This document shows positions 40,230 to 48,673 of a DNA stretch of 56,575 bases, in pieces (within the stretch, counting starts at the first letter, position 1; every line of letters begins with the position of its first letter). A program made the translations under genes and the position numbers. The notes under the pieces are model-generated. The model ran no database searches. It worked only from the letters and a program-made list of their open reading frames with translations, and was not told the origin of the DNA. Source of the stretch: CAZFOB01 sp964520325 (GTDB lineage: Bacteria; Actinomycetota; JAICYB01); the NCBI GenBank assembly GCA_964520325.1, contig CAZFOB010000021.1:1-56575 (forward strand), read 5' to 3'.

Positions 40230-41067
40230 CGACCGCTCCTGTGTCGAAACCTCGCCTGAACCATTCGACGCGTTGCGCCGACGATCCGTGAGTCCACGAT
40301 TCGCGGTTCACTCGTCCGCTTGTTTCGCGCTGGATCCTGTCGTCGCCGATGGCCGCAGCAGCATCGAGCCCCTCCTCGAGGTCTCCCGACTCGAGGAGCC
40401 GGTCGTTGAAGGCTGCGTGGCCCCAGATGCCGGCGAAGCAATCGGCTTGCAGCTCTTGTTTGATCGAGAGCTCGTTCGCGCCATCGGGGTTGCTCTGCTG
40501 TTCCGATCGGACCTTGTCGTTGATCCCGAGAAGGTTCTGTACGTGGTGACCGAACTCGTGGGCGATCACATACGCCTGTGCGAAGTCGCCCGGTGCTCCG
40601 AAGCGGTCGCGGAGCTCTCTGAAGAACGAGAGATCGAGGTACAGCTTCGAGTCGAGCGGACAGTAGAAGGGGCCCGTCTCTGACGATCCGACGCCGCACG
40701 CCGTCTGCGTCGCTTGCTCGAAGAGCACGAGCTTGGTCTCGACGTACTCACGGCCCGCGTCGCTGAACGTCGCCTTCCACGTCTCCTGCACGTCATCGAC
40801 CACGAAGCCCATGAAGTCGACGAGGTCCTTATCCGGGTCTGGGGCATCGTTCAGGTTGTCGGGCAGGTTGTCGCGGTTTTCGAGGCTTGGCACAACCCCG
40901 GGGAACCCGTCGAGGCTGCCGGGGTCGAAGGTCCCGCCGCCGAGCAACTGCAACACGAGGAAGACGAGCGCCCCGATGCCGCCGAGCCCGCCGACGGCCA
41001 TGCCGGGGCCGAGCCGTTGTCCACGGCGGTCCTCGATGCCGGTATTGCCGGTGCGTCTCCACCTCAT
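40207..41067 (-). CDS. Neutral zinc metallopeptidase (YpfJ family)
   Basis: A 286-residue membrane-anchored protein. A basic N-terminus (MRWRRTGNTG) and one helix (about 22-45, GMAVGGLGGIGALVFLVLQLL) are followed by an extracytoplasmic domain with Zn-binding HEFGHH (170-175). The third ligand lies in QELQADCFAGIWGH, and the DUF2342/YpfJ-type C-terminus is QRVEWFRRGFDTG. Cys residues 124 and 136 (ACGV/YCPL) may form a disulfide. The substrate is unknown. The stop lies inside the start of the PAP2-kinase gene (23-nt overlap). Such peptidases are widespread, but this linkage to lipid phosphate genes is not explained. Confidence 0.9.
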   Translation of the reverse strand: MRWRRTGNTGIEDRRGQRLGPGMAVGGLGGIGALVFLVLQLLGGGTFDPGSLDGFPGVVPSLENRDNLPDNLNDAPDPDKDLVDFMGFVVDDVQETWKATFSDAGREYVETKLVLFEQATQTACGVGSSETGPFYCPLDSKLYLDLSFFRELRDRFGAPGDFAQAYVIAHEFGHHVQNLLGINDKVRSEQQSNPDGANELSIKQELQADCFAGIWGHAAFNDRLLESGDLEEGLDAAAAIGDDRIQRETSGRVNRESWTHGSSAQRVEWFRRGFDTGAVDDCNTFS

Positions 41068-41112
41068 CGCACAAGCGATGCCCCCGACGGCGTTCCTTTA
41101 AGCGTCCAAGCG

Positions 41113-41769
41113 TCAGGACATCGGGAAGCCGAGCACCGCTTCGAGCTCGGACAACGCGATCTGCGGATCTACCACCTTGATGGTCGTCATACCCATCTCG
41201 CGGGCCGGCTTGAGATTCACGCCGAGGTCGTCGAGCATCACGGCTTCGAGCGGCTCGATCTCGAGCGACTCGCAGGCGATCCTGTAGAACTCGGGCTCCG
41301 GTTTGCGAACACCGACAACCGACGATTCAACGACGACGTCGAATGCGTCCATGATCGGTGAGCGCGCTCGTGTGGCCCGTCCTTCGGGGTCGGCGTCATC
41401 GAAGCGGAAGAAGTTGTTCGTCAGGCAGGCCTGCTTCAAGCCGTTGTCCTTGATGCGACGCAGCGCCTCGACCATCTCACCACGGACGTCCCCGGACAGA
41501 CAGCCGATGACCGCGCGAGCGTCGATGGGATGTCCGGCGTTTGCGGCTTCGGCTTCGTAGAGCGTGCAGAACTCGTCGAAGGGCACATCGCTGCGCTCGA
41601 AGCGCGCCCACGCGTTCTCGTGGTGGTTGGCCGCGTTGAGACCGCGGATGAAATCGGCGGGCAGACCGTTGTCGCGCTCGTAGCGTGCGAATGCTTCGAA
41701 CGGGCTCGTGGTGATGACGCCGCCGAAGTCCCACAGAACAGCACGGATCCCGCCCTTTCGAAAGGCCAT
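41113..41769 (-). CDS. HAD family hydrolase (subfamily IA), atypical nucleophile motif
   Basis: A 218-residue HAD-like protein. Motif I is VLWDFGGVITTS with the nucleophile Asp14. The position two residues on, normally Asp in phosphatases, is Gly16, so acid/base catalysis of phosphate esters would be impaired. Motif II is ACLTNNFF, motif III has the Lys in VGVRKPEPEFY and motif IV is VMLDDLGVNLKPAREMG. The layout resembles the N-terminal domain of epoxide hydrolase 2-type proteins and dehalogenases. The substrate is unknown. ATG 41769 is used. The gene is divergent from the enoyl-CoA hydratase gene, only 25 nt away. Confidence 0.85.
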   Translation of the reverse strand: MAFRKGGIRAVLWDFGGVITTSPFEAFARYERDNGLPADFIRGLNAANHHENAWARFERSDVPFDEFCTLYEAEAANAGHPIDARAVIGCLSGDVRGEMVEALRRIKDNGLKQACLTNNFFRFDDADPEGRATRARSPIMDAFDVVVESSVVGVRKPEPEFYRIACESLEIEPLEAVMLDDLGVNLKPAREMGMTTIKVVDPQIALSELEAVLGFPMS

Positions 41770-41781
41770 GACGCGACATGC

Positions 41782-41787
41782 TAGCGT
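41782..41787 (+). promoter_or_regulatory. -10 hexamer of leaderless enoyl-CoA hydratase promoter
   Basis: TAGCGT seven bases before GTG 41795, no ribosome binding site. The 25-nt gap to the divergent HAD gene must hold both starts, so the two promoters overlap. Confidence 0.4.
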
Positions 41788-41794
41788 TCGGCGC

Positions 41795-42583
41795 GTGAGC
41801 CTCGGTATCGAGATCCAGAACAACGTTGCGCTGGTCGAGCTGCAGGACCCGCCGCACAACTTCCTCTCGGTCGCGCAGGTGAAGGAGCTCGCCGACACGT
41901 TCGAAGGTTTTGATACTGGAACGGACGTCCGCGCGATCGTCCTTGCTGCGCAGGGGAAGTCGTTCTGCGCCGGCGCCAACTTCGGTGGCTCGGGCCCTGG
42001 CTCGGGCCGGGGAGCAGATCCGGCGACCGCGGGCACAGGTGGCACGTCCGAGGATCTGTACGCGCAGGCGGTGCGGCTGTGCGCCGTCGCGACGCCCGTT
42101 GTCGCTGCCGTGCACGGTGCTGCCGTCGGCGGCGGGCTCGGCCTCGCGATGACGGCAACCTTCCGCATCGCGTGTCCGGAAGCGCGATTCTCGGCCAACT
42201 TCGTCAAGCTCGGCATCCACCAGGGCTTCGGTCTGTCGGTCACCCTGCCCGAGCTCATCGGAGCTCGCAACGCTGCGCTCGTCCTGCTCACCGGACGTCG
42301 CTTCAAGGGCGACGAAGCGACGACCCTCGGCATGGCCGACGAGTGCGTGCCTCAGGATCAGGTGCGCGCACGAGCTCTCGAGCTCGCTTCGGAGATCGCG
42401 AGTGGGGCACCGCTGGCCATTCGCTCGATCAACCGGACGCTCCGCGCCGGACTGGCCGATCGCGTCCGCGAGGCGACGAGGCACGAAGCCGCCGAGCAGG
42501 CCGAGCTGTTCGCAACCGAGGACGCCCGCGAGGGCATGAAGTCGGTCGGCGAGCGGCGCAGCGGCCGATTCGTTGGCCGCTGA
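41795..42583 (+). CDS. Enoyl-CoA hydratase/isomerase family protein
   Basis: A 262-residue crotonase-fold enzyme. The oxyanion-hole segments are SFCAGANFGGSG and HGAAVGGGLGLAM, followed by FSANFVKLGIHQGFGLSVTL, the clade-specific active-site region. The C-terminal helices have LAIRSINRTLRAGL. It acts on an acyl-CoA (hydration or isomerisation). A Gly/Ser/Thr-rich insertion (about residues 65-85) follows the first oxyanion motif, longer than usual. GTG 41795 begins the first strand. With the acyl-CoA dehydrogenase and thiolase nearby it could complete a beta-oxidation cycle, although they are not one operon. Confidence 0.88.
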   Translation: MSLGIEIQNNVALVELQDPPHNFLSVAQVKELADTFEGFDTGTDVRAIVLAAQGKSFCAGANFGGSGPGSGRGADPATAGTGGTSEDLYAQAVRLCAVATPVVAAVHGAAVGGGLGLAMTATFRIACPEARFSANFVKLGIHQGFGLSVTLPELIGARNAALVLLTGRRFKGDEATTLGMADECVPQDQVRARALELASEIASGAPLAIRSINRTLRAGLADRVREATRHEAAEQAELFATEDAREGMKSVGERRSGRFVGR

Positions 42584-42592
42584 CCGTTCCCG

Positions 42593-42624
42593 TAGGCTCT
42601 CGCACCATGACACTCGCACCATGA
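42593..42624 (+). promoter_or_regulatory. Promoter -10 and five-codon leader ORF before the hydrolase
   Basis: TAGGCT (42593-42598) lies 8 nt before ATG 42607, which opens the mini-ORF MTLAP ending in TGA 42622-42624. That stop overlaps the hydrolase ATG at 42621 (ATGA). No ribosome binding site is present. A leaderless mRNA starting at 42607 would translate the mini-ORF and reinitiate on the hydrolase gene. Confidence 0.4.
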
Positions 42625-43382
42625 CAACAGAGACCCTGAACGGCATCGAGCTCGGGTACGACGCCTGCGGCGCCGGCCCGCCTGTTCTGTTCACGCACGG
42701 CTACCAAGCGTCTCGGCGCATGTGGGAGCCGCAGCGCCCCGCTCTGGAGCCCACGTACCGCATGATCACCTGGGACCTGCGTGGGCACGGCGACTCCGGA
42801 GTCCCGGACGACCCCGCCCAGTACTCGCACGAGCTTCTGCTCGGTGACATGTCCGCGCTTCTCGACCATCTCTGCGAAGAGCGAGCCGTCCTCGTCGGAC
42901 ACTCGCTCGGCGGCTACGCGAGCCTGCGTTTCTGCATCGAACGTCCGGAGCGCGTCCGGGCGCTGATCCTGTTCGGCTCGGGTCCCGGGTACCGCGACGC
43001 CGAGGCGCGCGGGAAATGGAACGAGATGGCCGAGAAGTTTGCCAAGAGCATCAGCGAGCGAGGTCTCGATATCTTGAAGAAGGCGAGTGCTGAGGTGAGC
43101 GACGCGCAACACCGGTCGCCGATCGCGCTCGCGCACGCATCGCGCGGGATGCTCGCGCAGCAGGACTCGCGGGTGATGGAAGCGATCACCGAGATCGACG
43201 TTCCGACGCTCGTCATCGTCGGGAGCGAGGACAGACCCTTCATCGGTTCGAGCGAGTACATGGCCAAGAAGATCCCGGGGGCCGAGTTCGCACTCATCGA
43301 AGGGGGCGGACACGCCGCCAACATCGAAAAGTCGGAGGCGTTCAACACCGCGCTCCTGAGCTTCCTTGACGGCTTGGCCTGA
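42621..43382 (+). CDS. Alpha/beta fold hydrolase
   Basis: A 253-residue hydrolase. The oxyanion segment is LFTHGYQASRRMW, followed by DLRGHGDSGVP (a typical second loop). The nucleophile elbow is LVGHSLGGYAS with Ser95, the acid is Asp in IVGSEDRPF and the His is in IEGGGHAANIE. This resembles haloperoxidase-like esterases and beta-ketoadipate enol-lactone-type hydrolases; the substrate is unknown. The start is ATG 42621, preceded by the five-codon leader. It lies 37 nt after the enoyl-CoA hydratase stop in the same direction. Confidence 0.87.
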   Translation: MTTETLNGIELGYDACGAGPPVLFTHGYQASRRMWEPQRPALEPTYRMITWDLRGHGDSGVPDDPAQYSHELLLGDMSALLDHLCEERAVLVGHSLGGYASLRFCIERPERVRALILFGSGPGYRDAEARGKWNEMAEKFAKSISERGLDILKKASAEVSDAQHRSPIALAHASRGMLAQQDSRVMEAITEIDVPTLVIVGSEDRPFIGSSEYMAKKIPGAEFALIEGGGHAANIEKSEAFNTALLSFLDGLA

Positions 43383-43416
43383 GGCTTTGGGATAGACGAA
43401 GCGGTTTGCGTACACT

Positions 43417-43434
43417 CTTGACTCTGTAGTCAAG
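43417..43434 (+). promoter_or_regulatory. Inverted repeat CTTGACTCTGTAGTCAAG upstream of importer operon
   Basis: Perfect 7-bp arms CTTGACT/AGTCAAG around CTGT, 26 nt before GTG 43460. The outer part, CTTGA-N8-TCAAG, is repeated in front of the binding-protein gene at 51505-51522, which suggests a shared operator for a dimeric repressor. It overlaps the region where the promoter must lie. Confidence 0.6.
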
Positions 43435-43459
43435 GGGAGCGGGAGGGGTCCTGTCCCAG

Positions 43460-45619
43460 GTGCTGGACAACGCTCGTAGCTGGTACGACGCGGCGTGGAA
43501 GCGGCAGGCCGTGTGGGTGCAACGGGCCGCCCTCTGCCTCGGCGCACTTCTCCTGTGGGTGATCCTCGACAACGTCCTCACGCGGGGTCTGCCGGTCGGG
43601 ATCATCCTCCTCGGGGCGGTCTTCGGTTCCCTGTACGCCCTGACCGCGGTCGGCCTCGTGCTGATCTACCGCGCCAATCGGGTCGTGAACTTCGCCCAGG
43701 CTGAGCTCGGCGGGATCGCGGCCGTGATCGCGATCCAGTTCGTGCTCCAGTTCGCGTGGAACTACTTCCTCGCGGTCTCGATCGGACTCGTGACATCGAC
43801 GCTGCTCGGCGCGATCATCTACGTGTTCATCATCAGGCGCTTCCGCCGGGCGCCACGGCTCATCCTCGCCGTGGCGACGATCGGCATCTCACAGGTCCTA
43901 GCCGGGATGTCTCTCCTCATCTCATTCCTGTTCGAGGGACAGCCGGCCGGGCGCACGTTCGAGACCCCGTTCACTATGAGCTTCAATGTCTTTCCCGTGC
44001 TGTTCAGGGGCGACCACGTGCTCGCGATGCTCGTCGTCCCGGTCGTGATGGTGGCGCTCGGCGCGTTCCTTCGCTACACCGATTTCGGCATCGCGATCCG
44101 CGCCGCGGCGGAGAACTCCGACCGGGCGAACCTGCTGGGTGTCCCGATCCATTACCTACACGTCGCGGTGTGGTCGATCGCGGCCTCGCTCTCGGCGATC
44201 GCGGCGATCCTCCGGACGCCGATCGTCGGGTTCTCGTCGTTCACGTCGGTAACGGGATCGGGAAACTTCCTTCTGCTGCGGACGTTGGCTGCGGCCGTCA
44301 TCGGACGTATGGAGAGCCTCCCGCGGGTCGTGGTGGCGGCCCTCGCGCTCGGGATCTTCGAGCATTCGGTGATCTGGACGACCTCGAACTCGGTCATCTC
44401 AGACGCGTTCCTGGTGCTCGTGATCCTCGCTGCGCTCCTCCTGCAGCGCGGCTTTTTCTCGCGAGCGGCAGAGACTGGTATCGCGACGTGGCGCGCCATC
44501 CGCGAGGTCCGTCCCATCCCGGCCGAGCTCCGTGATCTGCCGGAGGTGCGGATCGGCCAGCGGGTGCTGCGCGCCGTGCTGGTCGTGTTCGTCCTGACCA
44601 TCCCGGTGTGGGCGGACCCCGCGCAGGAGGAGCTCGTCGGGTTGCTCTTCATCTACGGGATCGTCGCCGTTTCGCTCGTGATCCTCACGGGGTGGGCCGG
44701 GCACATCTCACTCGGGCAGTTCGCGCTCGTCGGGTTCGGCGCAGCGGCAACAGCCGTGCTCTACGGCCGCCACGGCTGGGACTTCTTTGCCGCGATGATC
44801 GTCGGGATCGTTCTGTCGGCCGTCGTCGCGTTGATCATCGGGCTTCCGGCCCTTCGGATCTCCGGCCCGTTCCTCGCCGTGACCACGCTCGCGTTCGCGG
44901 TGACGTCCGGGAGCTATTTCCTCGAGGACAGGTACTTCCCGTGGTTCGTCCAGGACTCGATCAAGGCCCCCCTGCTCTGGGGGCGCATCCCCCTGGACGA
45001 GAACTGGAAGGTGTACTACTTCTCGCTCGCGGCCCTGACATTGTCGTTGTTCGTCGCCTACAACTTGAGACGGTCGCGCACCGGCAGGGCGCTGATCGCG
45101 GTACGCGACAACCAGCTGGCCGCCGAGAGCGTCAGCATCGACACCACGAAGTTGAAGCTCGTGGCGTTCGTTGTGTCCGGTGCGCTCGCCGGGCTGGCTG
45201 GAGCTGTGTACGCCGTTCACCAGAACGGTGTGTTCACGGGCTCGTTCGATCCGGAGGTCAGCGTCAGGCTCTTCTCGATGGTCGTGATCGGAGGATTGGG
45301 CTCGCTTCCCGGTGCACTGCTCGGCGCCACGTACGTGCGGGGAGCCGAGTTCTTCCTGCCTGCGGGTTGGGAGCTCCTTGCGTCGGGGTTCGGGATCCTG
45401 ATCCTGTTGATGTTCCTGCCCGAAGGCCTCGGTGGGGTCATGTACTCGTTGCGGGACGGGATCCTGCGGCGCATCGCCCGGCGACGCGGACTCGTCGTCC
45501 CGAGCCTGCTCGCCGACGTCCGCATGGATACAGCGGAGGCCGAGGTCGATATGTCCGCTCTGCTCTCGCTCAGCGGCGCGTCCAGGTCGCGCGAACGCGT
45601 CGCGCGGGACCGGGGATAG
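43460..45619 (+). CDS. Branched-chain amino acid type ABC permease, LivH-LivM fusion
   Basis: A 719-residue protein that fuses both permease subunits normally made separately. LivH-like residues are about 30-330 (YALTAVGLVLIYRANRVVNF with the family's gate helix, NLLGVPIHYLHVAVWSIAAS). LivM-like residues are about 370-690 (AGHISLGQFALVGFGAAATA, RRSRTGRALIAVRDNQLAAE with the EAA-like loop that contacts the ATPase). GTG 43460 follows GGGAGGGGTCC. The stop is 3 nt before the MFS-ABC gene. It imports amino acids or, in this phylum, possibly aromatic or steroid acids. A polar Ala/Arg-rich tail ends the chain. Confidence 0.9.
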   Translation: MLDNARSWYDAAWKRQAVWVQRAALCLGALLLWVILDNVLTRGLPVGIILLGAVFGSLYALTAVGLVLIYRANRVVNFAQAELGGIAAVIAIQFVLQFAWNYFLAVSIGLVTSTLLGAIIYVFIIRRFRRAPRLILAVATIGISQVLAGMSLLISFLFEGQPAGRTFETPFTMSFNVFPVLFRGDHVLAMLVVPVVMVALGAFLRYTDFGIAIRAAAENSDRANLLGVPIHYLHVAVWSIAASLSAIAAILRTPIVGFSSFTSVTGSGNFLLLRTLAAAVIGRMESLPRVVVAALALGIFEHSVIWTTSNSVISDAFLVLVILAALLLQRGFFSRAAETGIATWRAIREVRPIPAELRDLPEVRIGQRVLRAVLVVFVLTIPVWADPAQEELVGLLFIYGIVAVSLVILTGWAGHISLGQFALVGFGAAATAVLYGRHGWDFFAAMIVGIVLSAVVALIIGLPALRISGPFLAVTTLAFAVTSGSYFLEDRYFPWFVQDSIKAPLLWGRIPLDENWKVYYFSLAALTLSLFVAYNLRRSRTGRALIAVRDNQLAAESVSIDTTKLKLVAFVVSGALAGLAGAVYAVHQNGVFTGSFDPEVSVRLFSMVVIGGLGSLPGALLGATYVRGAEFFLPAGWELLASGFGILILLMFLPEGLGGVMYSLRDGILRRIARRRGLVVPSLLADVRMDTAEAEVDMSALLSLSGASRSRERVARDRG

Positions 45620-45622
45620 GGG

Positions 45623-48600
45623 ATGGCGAAAACGAGCCGGCGCAAGCCATACCAACCGGTGCAGAAGGTCGTTGGTGAGCCCGCGTCTCCGCAGAAACCC
45701 CCGCCTCAGAAACCCCCGGGGCGGTTCGACCCGCGCCGGATCACGGCGCCGGCGCCGTTGTTCCCGCTCGTCGTGCTTTTCGGCCTCAACGCGGTCGACG
45801 AGCTCGACCGGGTGGCCTTCGGAGTGCTCGTCCCCGAGATCCGCGACTGGTTCGGCGTGTCGCTCGTCGCGCTGACGCTGATCGTGACGCTCATCCTCCC
45901 GATGTCGTTGCTCCTCGAGCTCCCGATCGCCTACTACGGCGACCGGCGCAACCGCGTGAACCTCGCGGTGATCGGCGCGGCCATCTGGGGTGGGTTCAGC
46001 GTTCTGACGGGCCTGGCCTGGAGCATCCCCGTTCTCGTCATCGGCCGCCTCGGCGCCGCGCTCGGACGGCTTTTCAACGCCACTCACAACAGCCTGCTCT
46101 CCGACTACTACCCTCCCGAGTCGCGGGTGCGCGTCTTCTACGCGCACAACTTCGCGAACCGGCTCGGACAGTTCGTTGCTCCCATCACGGCCGGAGCGCT
46201 TGCAACGTGGTTCGTGTGGAGGACGCCGTTCGTGCTCTTCGCCATCCCGACGGCGATCTTCGTGTTGCTCGGCACTCGTCTCAAAGAACCGAAGCGCGGC
46301 GTCCACGAGCGACTAGCGGCTGGTGCGGATGCGGCTGTAGCTGAGATCGAGGACGACCCACCCGGCTTCGCCGAGACGTTCCGCATCTTGTCGCAGAGCC
46401 GCACGGCCAAGCGCATCTATTTCTCGTTGCCCTTCTTCACCGTGTCGTTGTTCGGGCTCGCGATCTTCCTGAGCACCTTCTACAACGACGAGTTCAACCT
46501 CGGCCCTCTGGCGCGCGGAGTGATCTTCTCGTCCGCTGAAGTGGCAGCCTTCGTGGCGCTGATCGTGGGCGGATCGCTCATGCAGCGTGTGGTCGCGCGA
46601 AGCGCCGGTCTCGCGATGAAGCTCATCGCCGTGTCTGCAGTTGGTGTCTCCGCAGGGATCGTCCTGCTCGCCGTCGCTCCGAACCTGCCGGTGGCCATCG
46701 CCGGGCATTTCATCGCGGCGTTCATGGGGGCGATGCTTCTCCCCGGTCTCCTGGCTGTGATCTCGTTCGTCATCCCGCCGCACATGCGCACGCTGGGCTT
46801 CGCGACGGGGAACCTGTGGTTGTTGTTGGGGGCACCGCTCCTTCCAGTCGTCGCCGCCCTCGGCGACAATTTCGGGATCAGGGCCGGCCTTCTCATGATC
46901 GTGCCCATCTACCTGATCGGAGCCTTCCTTATCTCCTCCGGCGGCTGGACGATCGAGGGGGACATCGAGCGCATCCGTCTGTCCGCGCGTGCGCAAGCCG
47001 AGATGTTCGCCAGCCGCCAGGAGGGGACGGGCAAGCTGCTCATCTGCCGCGACCTCGACGTCGCCTACGACGGCGTGCAGGTGCTCTTCGGCGTCAACTT
47101 CGACGTGGACGACGGCGAGATCGTGGCGCTTCTCGGGACCAACGGTGCGGGGAAGTCGACGTTGCTCAAGGCGATCTCCGGGATCGTGCCGACGGTCGGA
47201 GGCACCGTGCTGTTCGACGGACGCGTGATCACCAACGCCGATCCGGTGGCGATCGCGCGTCTCGGAACCGCGCAGATCCCTGGGGGCCGGGCCGTGTTCC
47301 CGATGCTCACCGTCGAGGAGAACATCCGGATCGCGGGCTGGATGTACCGGGGTGACACCGAGCGAGTGACGGAGGCGACGGAGCGGATCCTCGAGCAGTT
47401 CCCCGTGCTCCGGGAACGGTGGGAGCAGCACGCGGGCGATCTCTCCGGTGGCGAGCAGCAGATGCTGTCGCTCGCACAGGCATTCATCTCCCGGCCGAAG
47501 CTGTTGCTCATCGACGAGCTGACACTCGGGCTCGCACCGACGATCGTCGAGAAGCTGCTCGAGATCGTCCGGACGATCCACGCTCAGGGGACGACGATCG
47601 TGCTCGTCGAGCAATCGGTGAACATCGCACTCAAGCTGGCTCAGCGCGCGATCTTCCTCGAGAAGGGCGAGGTGCGCTTCTCCGGCCCCACCGCCGATCT
47701 CCTCGAGCGTCCGGACGTCCTGCGGGCCGTGTTCCTCAAGGGAGCAACTGCGGTCGCTGGCGACGACAACGGCGGGCCGGCGCACGTCGAAGTGGACGAT
47801 GCCGAGACTCGGATCACCGAAGAGGTCGTGTTGCGTTCGGACGGGGTGACCAAGCGGTACGGTGGCATCATCGCGGTCGACGGCGTCGATCTCGAGCTGC
47901 GCCAGGGGGAGATCCTCGGGATCATCGGACCGAACGGTGCCGGTAAGACCACGCTCTTCGACCTGCTCACTGGGTTCGCCTCGCTCGACGGTGGACGCGT
48001 CGAGATCCTGGGCAAGGACGTCACGAGCTGGCCTGCGAACGCGCGGACGCGCAACGGACTCGGCCGCTCGTTCCAGGACGCGCGGCTGTGGTCGTCGCTC
48101 ACAGTGTTCGAGACCATCCAGGTCTCTTTCGAACGCTCGATCACCGAGCGGTCGACGATCCACGCGATCTTCGCTTTCCCGGTGGTGGGCGACGCCGAAC
48201 GGGACGTGCGCCGGCGTACGGAAGACCTGATCGATCTCCTCGGCTTGCGAGCTTTCCGTGACAAGTTCGTGTCCGAGCTCTCAACGGGTTCGCGGCGCAT
48301 CGTCGAGATCGCGACGATCCTCGCTCACCGTCCGTCCGTGCTCTTGCTGGACGAGCCCTCGTCGGGCATAGCGCAGCGCGAGACCGAAGCGCTCGGCCCC
48401 CTGCTGCGCCGTGTACGCGAGTACATGGACGGAAGCATCATCGTGGTCGAACACAACGTGCCGCTGATCTCCGGACTGGCCGACCGGATCATCGCGATGG
48501 ACCTCGGTCGCGTGATAGCCGACGGTCCCGTCGAGAAGGTGCTGAACGATCCCCACGTGGTCGAGTCGTACCTCGGGACGAGCGCCTACGACGAGATCAT

Positions 48601-48673
48601 CGAAGGACCGGGCTTACGGAAAGCGTCGGTCGGCCGGCGACCCAAGCCGCGCCGCAAGACCCGTGCTCGATGA
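45623..48673 (+). CDS. MFS transporter fused to two LivF/LivG-type ABC ATPases
   Basis: A 1016-residue triple fusion. Residues about 40-450 are a twelve-helix MFS domain (PIAYYGDRRNRVNL is the loop 2-3 motif, RLGAALGRLFNATHNSLLSD). Residues 470-715 are a LivF-like ATPase with Walker A TNGAGKST (about 504), signature LSGGEQQ (about 607) and LLLIDELTLGLAP. Residues 735-985 are a LivG-like ATPase with Walker A GPNGAGKTT (about 770), signature LSTGSRR (about 887) and VLLLDEPSSG. All nucleotide-binding motifs are intact. It supplies both ATPases for the LivH-LivM permease; the role of the MFS part is unknown. It overlaps the lipoprotein gene by 4 nt (ATGA). Confidence 0.9.
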   Translation: MAKTSRRKPYQPVQKVVGEPASPQKPPPQKPPGRFDPRRITAPAPLFPLVVLFGLNAVDELDRVAFGVLVPEIRDWFGVSLVALTLIVTLILPMSLLLELPIAYYGDRRNRVNLAVIGAAIWGGFSVLTGLAWSIPVLVIGRLGAALGRLFNATHNSLLSDYYPPESRVRVFYAHNFANRLGQFVAPITAGALATWFVWRTPFVLFAIPTAIFVLLGTRLKEPKRGVHERLAAGADAAVAEIEDDPPGFAETFRILSQSRTAKRIYFSLPFFTVSLFGLAIFLSTFYNDEFNLGPLARGVIFSSAEVAAFVALIVGGSLMQRVVARSAGLAMKLIAVSAVGVSAGIVLLAVAPNLPVAIAGHFIAAFMGAMLLPGLLAVISFVIPPHMRTLGFATGNLWLLLGAPLLPVVAALGDNFGIRAGLLMIVPIYLIGAFLISSGGWTIEGDIERIRLSARAQAEMFASRQEGTGKLLICRDLDVAYDGVQVLFGVNFDVDDGEIVALLGTNGAGKSTLLKAISGIVPTVGGTVLFDGRVITNADPVAIARLGTAQIPGGRAVFPMLTVEENIRIAGWMYRGDTERVTEATERILEQFPVLRERWEQHAGDLSGGEQQMLSLAQAFISRPKLLLIDELTLGLAPTIVEKLLEIVRTIHAQGTTIVLVEQSVNIALKLAQRAIFLEKGEVRFSGPTADLLERPDVLRAVFLKGATAVAGDDNGGPAHVEVDDAETRITEEVVLRSDGVTKRYGGIIAVDGVDLELRQGEILGIIGPNGAGKTTLFDLLTGFASLDGGRVEILGKDVTSWPANARTRNGLGRSFQDARLWSSLTVFETIQVSFERSITERSTIHAIFAFPVVGDAERDVRRRTEDLIDLLGLRAFRDKFVSELSTGSRRIVEIATILAHRPSVLLLDEPSSGIAQRETEALGPLLRRVREYMDGSIIVVEHNVPLISGLADRIIAMDLGRVIADGPVEKVLNDPHVVESYLGTSAYDEIIEGPGLRKASVGRRPKPRRKTRAR

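Noticed and set aside
44708..46306. Open frame of about 530 codons on the minus strand across the LivHM/MFS junction
   Set aside because: Highly charged low-complexity translation; both plus-strand proteins are continuous and conserved here.
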